64,000 nt of DNA from positions 62,001 to 126,000 of the forward strand of contig QJNS01000038.1 of NCBI GenBank assembly GCA_004154925.1, in the 5' to 3' direction. A program made the translations under genes and the position numbers. Each line of letters starts with the position of its first letter. Position 1 is the first letter of the stretch. Source of the stretch: Monosporascus cannonballus (lineage: Eukaryota > Ascomycota > Sordariomycetes > Xylariales). A model generated the notes under the pieces. It did not search any database, was not told the origin of the DNA, and saw only the letters and a list, made by a program, of their open reading frames with translations. Of this stretch, positions 48,667 to 58,892 are shown one piece after another.

Positions 48667-50454
48667 ACTGGATGAGCTACCGCTTCAAGAAATCCGTTAG
48701 GCAGGCCTTAGGCCAGGGATTCTCTAAAACTGATTTGGTTGGATTTCGGTAAAACCCGTTCTTACCACAACATCACGAATTTTGAAAGGGATGGAGACCG
48801 GCGTTCATTGGTGCTGGTTGGTGCTGGCGCCCGATCTCCGGCAGGAGCGGCGGCATACGTTCGATGATAACGGACGAAGGAGCCGAGGAGGCAACGAAGG
48901 AAAGAATGTTAGATTACGAACGCTACCGCGGCGGCGGCCGCCGATGGTTTTTTTTGGGCTGCGTATAGGCTTTCTTGGATGGGATTGGAGAGGAGAGGGC
49001 CGAGAGTCAACGTTAGCCAAAGTAGTTGCGAAGAATGAGCGAGTGTCGGAGGCCCCTCCCTGTGAAAGGTAATGGTTAATTACGGTGCCCCTTCCGCGCG
49101 GATCGGTACTAATGGGGGAGGGGAGACCTTTCTGGCTTGACTTCGCACCGCTTTCCCCTACGATAGAGTAATACCTACACTCCTGACTTTTCTTCCGTAT
49201 TCAATTTCGTCATGTTCTGATCCGAGCCCGAAGCGCGTAGCGCCGGTGCTCCATTGCAATGTGCATAAGCTATTCGTTCTATAACGTGGAATGTTACAAG
49301 GGACTATCTCTGCAAACTGTGTAGTAAACCGGGAAAATAAACCTTCGACAAAATATTTAGAAGTTCTACTTATATATTTAAATATTTAATGCACAGTTTC
49401 GGGAGTGGTCGAATTCTGTTCTCTAATTTAAAGTTTCCTACACGTGCAATGCTGATGGCTCTTCCGATCGGCTTCGCAGTGGCAACAACGGAGTCCGGTG
49501 TTAACCGGGCCCGGGAGTGAAAGACGGCGCTATGGACACGGCTCGGGACCGGAGGTGGGCCGTGCGCCCTCAGAGCCGTGTCAACCCACATCGGTGTCGC
49601 AGCATCATGCCGGCCTATGGGACATCATGATAATGCAGTCTGTAGTTCCTATGAGCTCGATTAGCCGGATGCGAGATAGCCGTCGCATGGCGTTGTTATA
49701 GATGTCTATCATCCTTTGTTCCGGCCAGCCAATGCTGCATAGTGCACATTACCTATATCCTCGTGGTTCTCTCGTGAATAAGACCTTGCTACAGCGTGAA
49801 TATAAATTCACAATAGCGTTTAGGGGTATTCAAGCTGGGCAACTTGCTGGGTCGCCATGGTTGTCAGAATTATGACCGGCTAGGGCGCCTCCATCCTATT
49901 TGGGTGCTGTTGGGCGTCATGAAAGTCCACATGAATGGATGATGGGATTGGCGGGTGTGAATGGAATATGTCGAGGTTGGGACTTCCGGGCTGCTAGAAC
50001 TTGTCAGGGGGATCTCGGCACGGTATGGTTGATCCTACCGCGTTATTCTCTACACAGATATTGACCTCATGCTTGTAATTTTGTTCCGAATCTCTCGTGT
50101 ACGAATAGACTCTATTCGTCGTGGGTTGGGCGATACGGCCGTTCTACACCAGCTGCGATTCGCGGTCCGCGAGAGCGCAAACGCAACCTAATAGCCTCAA
50201 TTTATCGGATGGCGTTCGAGCTACTAAGAAAATGCAGTATGCAAGAGAACTGTCGGAGGGGCCAAGCATACACGCAACACAGTCGATCTCGTCTGCCTCT
50301 TTCAAGGCAACGCCAGCAGGCCCAATACTGCATGTATATGCATAACTGTTCGCACAGTCCATTCTCCTCCGAGTTACTCATCCACGACTCCAATTCTCCT
50401 TTCTATTAACCAGCAAACCGCGCGCTTCAGCATCCCTGGCCTACTGCTTCAAAC
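48667..50454. other. Intergenic; no gene recognised
   Basis: Only short frames (up to 96 codons) lacking family features. A GC-skewed stretch at 48,850-49,130 is probably 3' flank. Nothing supported. Confidence 0.45.
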
Positions 50455-51786
50455 ATGGTAGCGATTCTAGGGATTCTCGGGGACATATCCGGCATCTATA
50501 AGTTCCTGGAAAACCCTGCTTCACAGCCCCGTGGCAGCTTCCGCCGTTATTTAGATAGCAGCCGGCCTAAACGGCGCGGACGGGGCCCTCTCCGGTGCCA
50601 AGGGAGGTTGGCGCCAAGGTCCACAACGAGTGCGATCAATACATCATCCAAGGCTGGACGTTCGTTAGAAGCGGCGGGTTCTCTGACATCGTGGCCGGCC
50701 AAGGAGGGAACACGCAACATGGGAGATATATCCACTTATCGGCAGAAGACAATTCTATCTGTATCCCTTACATAACGGTCACCGGGGCGGATAGTTCCAG
50801 GTAAGGGTTGGTAGGGGATTGGGGAAAACGTTGTGGCCTGAAATGGTATTACAATGACATCTACGTCTTGAAGAGCAATAAGTAAGTATCCGGCCCCAAT
50901 TCTATCCCAGTCATACTTAGCGGCAAAGAACCGATTATTGACTCTCGCTAATTCTTCCTTTGCCAAGCCTGCTCGCGCCTGGATCGATTTCGACCACAAG
51001 AACGGCACTAAGGCCGCTGCTCTCCGGATATACTTGCCAGAGTTCGCGAGTTCGGACACTCCTCGACCTTCTCCTTCCTTTTATAGCCAGGCTACAACAT
51101 TCCACGCATGCGGATACTATGCCTGGGTCCAGTATGCTAATCTTTGGCATCTGGACCAACAAATTTTCAAGAGGAGGTCGACCGAGCTACGGGCCGAGAT
51201 CATCCCATTGGAATCCCCACGTCCAAGTTGGACGAGCTCGGCCGATCACTACCCGCGAGCTGCCCAAACTGGATTCGTGGTCCGGACTATCCAGATTCGG
51301 TCTCCGTTCTGCCCGAAGATTTTATCCAATTGGGATGTCTTAACTTCCTCCGTCAATGAAGTTTACTTACCCTAGAGGGGATTGGTGAAGCACCGGCCCC
51401 TACATGGATTACTCTTTTCTCCTTTTCAGGGGAGCCAGAGTCCGATCCGAAACAAACCCCGTCAGTGTCTAGAGCGGTATGGCAACCCGTAATGGTAAGT
51501 CTCAGAGAGCCTGGTGCCCGGTGCGGCGGGTCAATAGTCTGCATGGCTATCTGGCTAATGAAAATAGAAGTACTGGCCCGACACTGGTGCGCTCATGAAG
51601 TACTTTCCCGATAACCCGGAGCCGGGTCAGGGGTTGATGTTTGATATAAGACCGCACCATCGCTGCCGCTATTTTGACAAGACCTTGGATCGGACGAAGG
51701 AAAACAGGTTGAGTGTATCCATGAAAAAGGCCTGTGGTGGAGCGGAGACGAAGGCTATCATGTGTGAGGTGGATAGAATCTGCTAG
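50455..51786 (+). pseudogene. Degraded fungal gene of unknown function (GDWG/WYYNDIYV type)
   Basis: Coding-like segments in the same direction but in different frames: MVAILGILGDISGIYKFLEN at 50455; GLNGADGALSGAKG near 50565; VHNECDQYIIQGW...ICIPYITVT to 50801; then TAA at 50802 directly followed in frame by VGDWGKRCGLKWYYNDIYV; then ARAWIDFDHKNG...LPEF near 50970-51045; and a clean exon pair joined across a 73-bp intron (51495-51567) into VWQPVM/KYWPDTG...CEVDRIC with stop at 51784-51786. The GDWG, WYYNDIYV and WIDFD blocks resemble a widespread uncharacterised fungal family. A frame change near 50600 and the TAA suggest a pseudogene, though missed introns could explain part. The C-terminal exon pair may belong to a separate gene. 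Confidence 0.45.
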
Positions 51787-51857
51787 ATCCTACTTGATTC
51801 GAGCGGGACATACATGCCAAATTCTTGCTTCCTTAGTAAAGCGTATCCTTTATACGC

Positions 51858-52584
51858 TTATTCCTCCCTAAGGGCCTGGACCATTTCCTTAGTCATCTTC
51901 CTCTCCTGCTCTTGATACACGGCAAATCGACCACCGGCCATACAATCAATGATACGCATCAGGTTTGAAATCGCTTCATCTGCCTCTGGTATTCGCGATA
52001 GCCCTTTGTTTCCATAAGGCTTGAGTAATGATTCTCCTCGCGCTAAGCGCCTGTGGGGAGTCCATCCCCAGCCGATAATCCAACCACGTCTTTACTTCCT
52101 TTTCCATTTCTTCAGACTCGGCATATTTGCCACGGTTAAGTAGCAAAGCCGCTAAGGTATGCTAATGCGATAAGTTGGTCTTCTCTTTCCTGCGATCGCA
52201 CAACATGCGCAACGTTCTCTCGGCGCCCAGATCTCCGAGCTCGTCTTGCATCGTATACACAGCAAGCCATAGCCTGTCCCAACCGACAAAATCTACATCG
52301 TAGTATGTCTTCGGAGCCGCCTCGGCTTCTCTTTTTTCGAGCAACTCCCCGAGAAGCCTAGCAAGCAATTCGATCTTGGTTCGCCTTTCCAGCGGGCTCT
52401 CCGGGTCTATCGGCAGCTGGTCTAGTTCCTCTGGCGAAAAGTTCTGTAGGAGGTTGCGAGCGGCACAGAATGATATATCATACCAGAATTTGTTGTCTGG
52501 AACGGGATATTCCCACGGAAACTTGCGGGAGTCTCCCATATTTTTCCTGCCTTGCGAGTATCGAACGCCGCACGATTCTGCCAT
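51858..52584 (-). pseudogene. TPR-like fungal protein gene with one in-frame TAG
   Basis: ATG at 52584 opens a 140-codon frame (WEYPVPDNKFWYDISFCAARNLL, DVDFVGWDRLWLAVYTMQ, GAERTLRMLCDRR) that stops at TAG 52162-52164. The same frame then continues without another stop to TAA 51858-51860: HTLAALLLNRGKYAESEEMEKEVKTWLDYRLG, SPQALSARRIITQALW and a C-terminal helix. The two parts together form one helical repeat protein of about 241 residues, with the TPR-type signature A-L-L-L-N-R-G-K-Y-A-E-S. The stop sits inside a repeat. A single C-to-T (CAG to TAG) would explain it. No splice site removes it. Function unknown; such proteins are scaffold-like and often sit near NLR-like genes. Confidence 0.65.
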
Positions 52585-53577
52585 GACTTGCAGATTGGTG
52601 GAGTTGGCAGAAGGAACTTCAGTGAATTCAGCCGGCCAGTTGCACAGTCAGATAAGGGTATATGGAAAGCTACCAAGGAGTTAATGCAGGAAAGAAGTAA
52701 TACCCCTCCTAGTCTGCAGTTGCACCAAGCCAGGATCACTGAAGCGTAGGAGGAAGATGTGCCCTACAGCTGGCAATATCCGTGTCGGCCCGATAATAAG
52801 GGTGTTGCAAATTGATGAAAGCTGACATTCCTCATTGGTGCTGCTACAGTAGACGTTGGTCATAGCAGATTGTTGCAACGCTTTACTACGCACATAATTC
52901 GTCTCAGTGCAACCTTTTCCCTTGGGAATCTGACACCCAGATAATGTACATCACTCGCAAAATCCATCTATTGTTCTTGTCTGTCATGTCCAAGGAGAGT
53001 CAGGATCCTCGGCCGTTTAACTGTCGCCGGCTAGATAATACATCAAACTCGCATTAACATTTACTGCCAAGGGATTTCACTAGCAAAATGCTTATGATCT
53101 TTACAAAAGTTAGTCCTTATAAAGCAGTAATCCGAGTTCATAGGTCACGTAAGTATTGAGTTAAGTGATTGAAGCCAGTGTTATCTGCCTTCATACAAAA
53201 CAACTGCCCTTCGAAGAGTTGATAAATTATATTTTGAAACATTCTTGTCCTTAGTAGAATAGAAACGTGATCTTCATTTGCCCTTAAATTAGGTATGATA
53301 GATATATTAGTAACTAGGTACCCTGATGAACGTGATGCGACCCCATCGTTCCACGTTACCGAAGTATTCATTACAGACCTCATTAACGACAGGGAGAGTA
53401 ACAGCTCCTGCGTTTTTGAAGAATCCCACATCACTAATCTCGGTCATCATATCTCCTTCGATCAACCCGATACTGATAGGTCCCTTGCCTGCTTTGACCC
53501 CTCGTAGTAAGCTCTCCATACTGAATCGCGGGGATACCGCACTGTCAACCTCAGTCGACTTCCGGTGCGTGAGGAAT
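52585..53577. other. Intergenic; no gene recognised
   Basis: Upstream flank of the TPR-like gene and downstream flank of the Clr5 gene. Short frames at 53138-53519 (e.g. MESLLRGVKAGKGP) could be relics of the Clr5 gene's extreme C-terminus, but support is weak. Confidence 0.4.
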
Positions 53578-55930
53578 TCAGTTTGTATTGCCCCCTATAA
53601 TAGCCCAGGACCGTCGCACATTCTTAAGACTTATCTCATCATCTCCCAGGCTGAGCTCTGATAATTCTGCGTCTGTACAACCCTCAAAACTATGTCGGGT
53701 AGATATGTGTCTAAAGGTTAGTACAAACACAAACCATCCTGTACGGGACTTCTCGGACCATTGGGCGATCTTGGAATGCGGAATTTCCTCAGAAAGCTCA
53801 AGGGACATCATGAGACGATGGGCACAACTCCGCCTCCAGGGTGGCAGTAGGCTTGCCTTGAGAAATGGATTTGCGCCACAGTGAATCAAACAGATCAGGC
53901 AGGCGAGTGCACCAAATAACGTTTCCTCCTTTGTCCCATCACTCGCGAGATGGTATGAAACCAGAACAAGTATATGGATGGGAAAGCCCCTGTTTCATGA
54001 CCGCAGCGCTCGCAGATATTCGTAAAAAGTCCACTTTCCGCGTTGATATCCGCTGCCTCATCTCGAATGAAAAGACATAGCATTGAATGGCAGATAGCTT
54101 GTACGGACGTATGGCAGAACTCATGCTTCCAGTGGAAGGGGATAGTTGATTGACCAGTGGCGTAGAGCTGACGGACACATGGCGAATCCGCATCCCAACG
54201 TCCACAGATGTCGACTTCTTCTCCGGCAAAGCAGCTGTGGCCTTGAAATGACCTACTCACAGCGCTTGGGATCACTTTGGTATGCGATTTGAGAATAGTG
54301 AGGAAGATGTTGTCCAATACGGTATGCCCAAAATGATCAATTTCCCCGGCGTCTGAAAAGACTGTTAGTTCACTAATCAATGAACAGCATTGCCTAGAGC
54401 CATCAAGGTAGGTTGCAGCGAGATGTAGGGCCTCCATTTCCACATAGATGTTGTACACCTTCTCCCACTCGCTGTAGTCATCGAGGAGGTCGTCGTCATC
54501 GTCATTGTCATCATCATCGTCGTCGTCGTCATTGTCATCATCATCATCGTCGTCGTCGAGTAGATCTGATAGCAAGTCAAGATTACGTGACATCATGGCG
54601 AAGCCAATCTCCTCCTACTTTCGTTGGCGGCTTGATTTTTGGCGTTGCCGCGATATTGCCTCGGCCGAGAATGGAATATCATTGTCAAGGCACTTGCTGA
54701 ATGCATTGCGTTCCAAGCCTTCATTAATCGTCTCACTGAATGTTCTGGCGTCCACGCTGGAAGTCCAAGCTGGCCAGGTCGATTCATCTTCGATATCGTA
54801 TTCCCTCATGGGGCCATCCTCGGGCGAGTCAGGCAGCGCCTCATACTCATCCCCTTGGTGATGTATAGTCCAATGGCATTCTGACTTAGGCTGCAAACTT
54901 TGTGCGCTTGGCGTTGATCCAGATCCATGAGAATCTGATAGTGTCGCTGGTTCGAGTAAACTCTTGTCGGTTCCTGTCTTGAACTCTATTGTCTGGACGG
55001 TCCAGTACCTTGGTCCCTTGCCCCAGTACTTGGCGGTCATGAACGAGTACATCCAGCGGTCATGTAGCCACGTGACGGTAGCTCTGCTTGCATTTTAGTT
55101 GAGTTACAAACCCGTACATGGAGATCATCGCACATACTCTCTCTCAGATTTGTTCAATTGTCTCATCAAATCCATCTCGCGGCCCTGAAGCAAGAGTTTC
55201 GCGCGATCCAAGTGCACCTTTCGTCGCACAATCTGCGTCGTTGGTGACTCTCCTGAGGGAGAATCTGAACCCGGTGACTCTATTGTGATGTTTTCTGGTG
55301 TTTGTGGGCTGCTGCCGAAAGGTGAAGATTGGTCATGTGGCAGGCCAAGACTGTTCAGGAGAGCGGCATATGGAAGATGCCATCGCAGAAACCTGACGAC
55401 GATTAGAGAGTACTGCGCCATTGAGGTATCGTGCTGGTGCGCGGACTCACATTGTATTATCTACCTGCAAGGGTTGCTCGTGTCTGATCTGGTCACCAAT
55501 GTAACGCTTTAAGGCCTTCTTGTCCACCCTCTTGTCGAAGCCTCCCTCGTCTATTGAGATTTGGGACAGGTTGGACCCGGGTCCTAGCCGTTTCCCGTGG
55601 GCGTTTATGATTGCATCTTTCTCTTTGCTTGTTATTCTCTTTTTTATGCCCCATTTCTTGAAATGGTATCGATATTGAGAAGGTCTGCGTCGGAGAAAGA
55701 TTAGATCCAGGTTGTCTGCGTCTGTAGGAAGAGAAGAATTACACTGCCGAGAAACTGTACTCGTTCTTCATTCTTTCAGAAACCCTAGGTATCTTCTCCC
55801 TCTCTTCCATGTAAAGCGCGACAATGGTGGACTTCAGTGGCTCCCAACGCTGATCGTAGGGAATGTGAGCGAAGGTAGGGTCGGAGCCTTGCGCATTTTC
55901 GGGTCGAAGTTGGATGGCTTGGCTGTCCAT
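53578..55930 (-). pseudogene. Clr5-domain protein gene, disrupted (TAG and frameshift)
   Basis: Exons on the minus strand: 55930-55743, 55684-55451, 55392-55138, and from 55083 (or 55086) onward. The N-terminus carries a Clr5 domain: WEPLKSTIVALYMEE, MKNEYSFSA, then across the intron SQYRYHFKKWGIKKRI. Next come WLHDRWMYSFMTAKYWGKGPRYWT, a linker, a poly-Asp tract (54490-54560), and a family block FGHTVLDN...CGRWDADSPCVR...IPFHWKHEFCHTS. In-frame TAG lies at 54615-54617 with the same frame open on both sides. Near 53985 the frame shifts before HILVLVSYHLAS...LFGALACLICLIHCGANPFLKA, which ends at 53578. Clr5 was named from a fission-yeast silencing factor; in filamentous fungi these are large, variable nuclear-type families. 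With two lesions the gene is probably dead, unless the sequence is wrong. Confidence 0.7.
54490..54562 (-). repeat. Poly-Asp-coding GAY microsatellite
   Basis: Trinucleotide run of GAC/GAT (GTC/ATC on the plus strand) interrupted by two AAT codons, encoding about 23 mostly Asp residues inside the Clr5 gene. Codon alternation shows it is an older, partly shuffled repeat. Confidence 0.85.
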
Positions 55931-56190
55931 GATGCAGATAATACGTTTTAAGTGTCCAATGGGGAGAACGATTAAAAGGAAGGAAAGAGTAGGTTATGAT
56001 ATATGGAAGTCCGAAGAAGAGGTGGGGTCGATTGGTTTGAGGGAATGAGAACAAGGATGATGTGAAAAGTGCGGTCTTCTCCCTTAATCTACCTAAGAAG
56101 CAGGCAGCCTGATCAGTCCGAGATGCACTCATTGCTTGGATCCTCTAGGATATGCAAACAAAAAGAGACTCGCCTATGAGAACCGAGAGC

Positions 56191-56240
56191 TTGGACACCT
56201 TGGACACCTTGGACACCTTGGACACCTTGGACACCTTGCA
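56191..56240. repeat. 9-bp minisatellite TTGGACACC x5.5
   Basis: Five perfect tandem copies of TTGGACACC followed by a partial TTGCA. Not in a supported gene. Confidence 0.95.
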
Positions 56241-56724
56241 CTGGGAACACTAAACTAAGCTTGAAGTATGATTCGTTGTGCAGAAAGCCACGCTAGCGAG
56301 GCAGAATAGTAATTCGGTACGTACCAAGACAACAAAACGATACTAGCCAATGATAGAGAGGCTGTCGGATGGAGCGAGGCGCATATGAAGTTCCCCGAGT
56401 CTGATTACACGCGTGGCACTCCCCCTATGTCCTCGGTGAGCCGTATTGCGGATATACCATACATATACACAAAAGAGCAATGGCCAATAGGGGTGAAGCG
56501 GATTCGCCCGTTATCAAAAATGCCGGCCTTCCTGCACTGAATAAAAGGAGAACACCCAATCATAAGACATCGAACCCTAGCTAGCCCATCGATCTCTGTA
56601 GGAATCAAGGTCTCATGGCTTTGTCCGTTCGACCTGAATATGTCATCTGTCTGCTCCAGAATGGCATTGGCATATATCAGCAGTCTCAGTACGAGGGGTG
56701 CTTTCCCCAGAGTAGTGCTTCGGG

Positions 56725-56732
56725 TATATAAA
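56725..56732 (+). promoter_or_regulatory. Putative TATA box (TATATAAA)
   Basis: Perfect TATA-type octamer about 155 bp upstream of the ATG at 56886, followed by a pyrimidine-rich leader (56755-56880) typical of expressed fungal genes. Confidence 0.45.
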
Positions 56733-56885
56733 CCTCTGCTCAGGACCCTAGGCCTTCTCTTGCCTCAGATTCCTTTCTTCCCCACAAGGATTCTTGTCAG
56801 AGCATTCCTACCGACCTCAATCCGTTAGCACTACCTTTAAACATAATAACCATTCCTTAGTACAACCCCCCTTTCTTCTGCAACC

Positions 56886-57218
56886 ATGTCAGACCAGCCC
56901 TCATACTCAACCACAAACAGTGGCTCCCAATTTCAACCTTTGTTACACCCCCCGGCTCCCCTTTCCCAAGGCGATGATTCGAGTACCGTCGCACATCGTG
57001 CCTCTCCTGTTCCTCGCACTCGTTCCAAACGCTCGAAGTCTTCCAAAAAGAAGCACAAGGCCAAGGCAACTAGCCCCGTTGACCTGATCGGTATTGGATC
57101 TCAGTTCGACAAGTACGTTCCAACTCGACAGGATGCTGTCAATCAAAGTCTTCTTCTAACTAGCGCTATGCAAAACAGTGCTACTGGTTCCAAGTCCAAT
57201 GCAGATAAGAGCAACTAG
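56886..57218 (+). CDS. Small basic Ser-rich protein, unknown
   Basis: 110-codon uninterrupted frame starting at an ATG in good context (GCAACCATGTC) behind a TATA box and CT-rich leader. The N-terminal 55 residues are Ser/Gln/Pro-rich (SYSTTNSGSQFQPLL). A central basic cluster RTRSKRSKSSKKKHKAKA could be a nuclear or nucleic-acid-binding signal. The C-terminal part (SPVDLIGIGSQFDKYVPTRQDAVNQSLLL) looks helical and conserved-like. No family recognised. It might be the 5' exon of a longer gene, or a gag-like relic. The support is the promoter-like context and not homology. Confidence 0.4.
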   Translation: MSDQPSYSTTNSGSQFQPLLHPPAPLSQGDDSSTVAHRASPVPRTRSKRSKSSKKKHKAKATSPVDLIGIGSQFDKYVPTRQDAVNQSLLLTSAMQNSATGSKSNADKSN

Positions 57219-57716
57219 GCATAGAGTTATGGCTTTACCTACACACTATCTGTGTCTGGATTATGTCGTTGGTCGAGAAGACGAGCAGGGCCATTGTGGC
57301 ACGCGACGGGTCCCTCTTTTTATCGGTGGTCGCATAGGTTTATGGATTATCTTCTCCTCAGGGCTACAGCCGTCCTATAGACAGTCACTCTATCGAACCA
57401 TCCTTAAGACTCTCACGGCGATGAAAGCCAAGCCCTTATTGATATTCATATATGCCCACCTGCTCGAAGGTCCATTGGTATATGGTAAGAGAGGTATCAT
57501 AGAATCCATCTGTAACACACCAACGCGTTATACATTGGTCGTTATGACTATTGGGTAGATGCACCGCTAGTTGCGATATTTGTAGCTAATGGTATCTTCT
57601 TCGCCGTACTCTGGCCACTTCTATGTCCTAACCTACAACAGTATCAACCCATTCCACCCATACTTTTTCTAGCCAAAGAATGTCCGTCGCCTTTGTAGAA
57701 AACGCACCATTAGTTC
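57219..57716. other. Intergenic; nothing supported
   Basis: A 126-codon plus-strand frame (57178-57558) overlaps the previous ORF but shows no family features or clear splice sites. Confidence 0.4.
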
Positions 57717-58892
57717 TTAGGTTCCCGTAGAGGGGTGACCAGGGAGGATCACGGCAGATCCCAAACTCCGGCCGTTCACGAATCTCCGAACTGGTGGCGG
57801 GTACAAAAGCAATATTCTACTGCGCAGTAGCGCCGAAGAACCTTCACGAGTTGAACGAGACAACATTGTGCAGCTTGGGTTAATGCTGACCCCGAGGAAC
57901 CGTGGGTCCTGAACCGCGGAAAACATCGCAAACCGCTTCTGGGCATATCTCTCGTCGATCAAGCCGAGGGAGTTTCCGGTTAGCTGCACTAGGTTGGCGA
58001 ACTCACTTGGGTCATAGCAAGCTCGTAAACCTGCACGATATTGGCCTCGGTTATCGCAAGGGAGACCGAATTGCCTAAGTATTTCTTAGCCAGTTCTTTG
58101 TAGGCCCGGGCCCACCAGTTCACTACGTAATAGATAATGGGTGGGCCGACACGGGGGTAACGTTCTGAGTCTCCGGCTTCATGCCATACCATGGTAATAT
58201 GACAGAACAAGGGAGCAGCTAAGCAGGCGTAAGTGGATAACTTACCCCCACCGGCCATGGCCTCTCGCAGCCCCTTAACTCGGCTTTCTCGAATTACGAA
58301 TCTTTTCCCCGACTCTTCTATTCTATCTACCGCTCCATCTCGGGGCTCAATGGGCGGTTGAAAAGGGCCGGTCTCGCCGGAAGAATACAATTTTCGGGAT
58401 ATCGGCCATTCGGTCACCAAGACAAGCATTCTCGACTTGTCGAATTCCCGCCTCGAATACCTGAGATAAAGAGGGTATAGTTTTAGCCCGTGTTTATACA
58501 GCCAAGCACTTTAAAAAGACGCCATGGACTACCTATTAAAAACGCGATGGTAAAGATCTCCAAACATGATTCCACCATCAAGTTGGGTGGCTGTGACTTT
58601 GCAGAGAGGTATCGGCTCATATCCGGGGGCATCATCTGGAACAAACCCGGCTCTTCTAGAAAAAAGCTGAAGGAAATACTGCAGATTTGACTGTATCGAA
58701 GCTAGTACCACTGGCCTAGTCATAAACAAAGATCTCGAACGCAATCATATCGCCCGCCGACTGAAGTAAATCTGCCCCGCCATGGTCTCCAAATACTAGG
58801 CGCGCAACGAAGAACGGAACATCTCCAGAAAGGCCTTGCACGGCCCCCCGTAAGCGTATCCCCGCCAAATGCGGATCATCTGCCAGGAAATG
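57717..58892 (-). pseudogene. Unrecognised multi-exon gene, probably disrupted
   Basis: Several coding-like pieces on the minus strand. First: DDPHLAGIRLRGAVQGLSGDVPFFVARLVFGDHGGADLLQSAGDMIAFEIFVYD (about 58892-58728), ended by TAG. Second: GFVPDDAPGYEPIPLCKV...DLYHRVFN. Third: a 146-codon frame (58429-57989) containing LVLVTEWPISRKLY and PIIYYVVNWWARAYKELAKKYLG. Fourth: LTGNSLGLIDERYAQKRFAMFSAVQDPRFLG (about 57970-57880). A 47-nt GT..AG gap after ANIVQ would join the third and fourth pieces in frame, and an intron ending CTCAG would join the second and third. I do not recognise the family. An in-frame TAG after the first piece again fits CAG to TAG. Exon borders are uncertain. Confidence 0.35.

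Larger units (their letters stand above)
55931..56885. other. Intergenic; promoter of Clr5 gene and of the 56886 ORF
   Basis: No supported frame. Holds the 9-bp minisatellite at 56191-56240 and a TATA-like box at 56725-56732. Confidence 0.45.
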
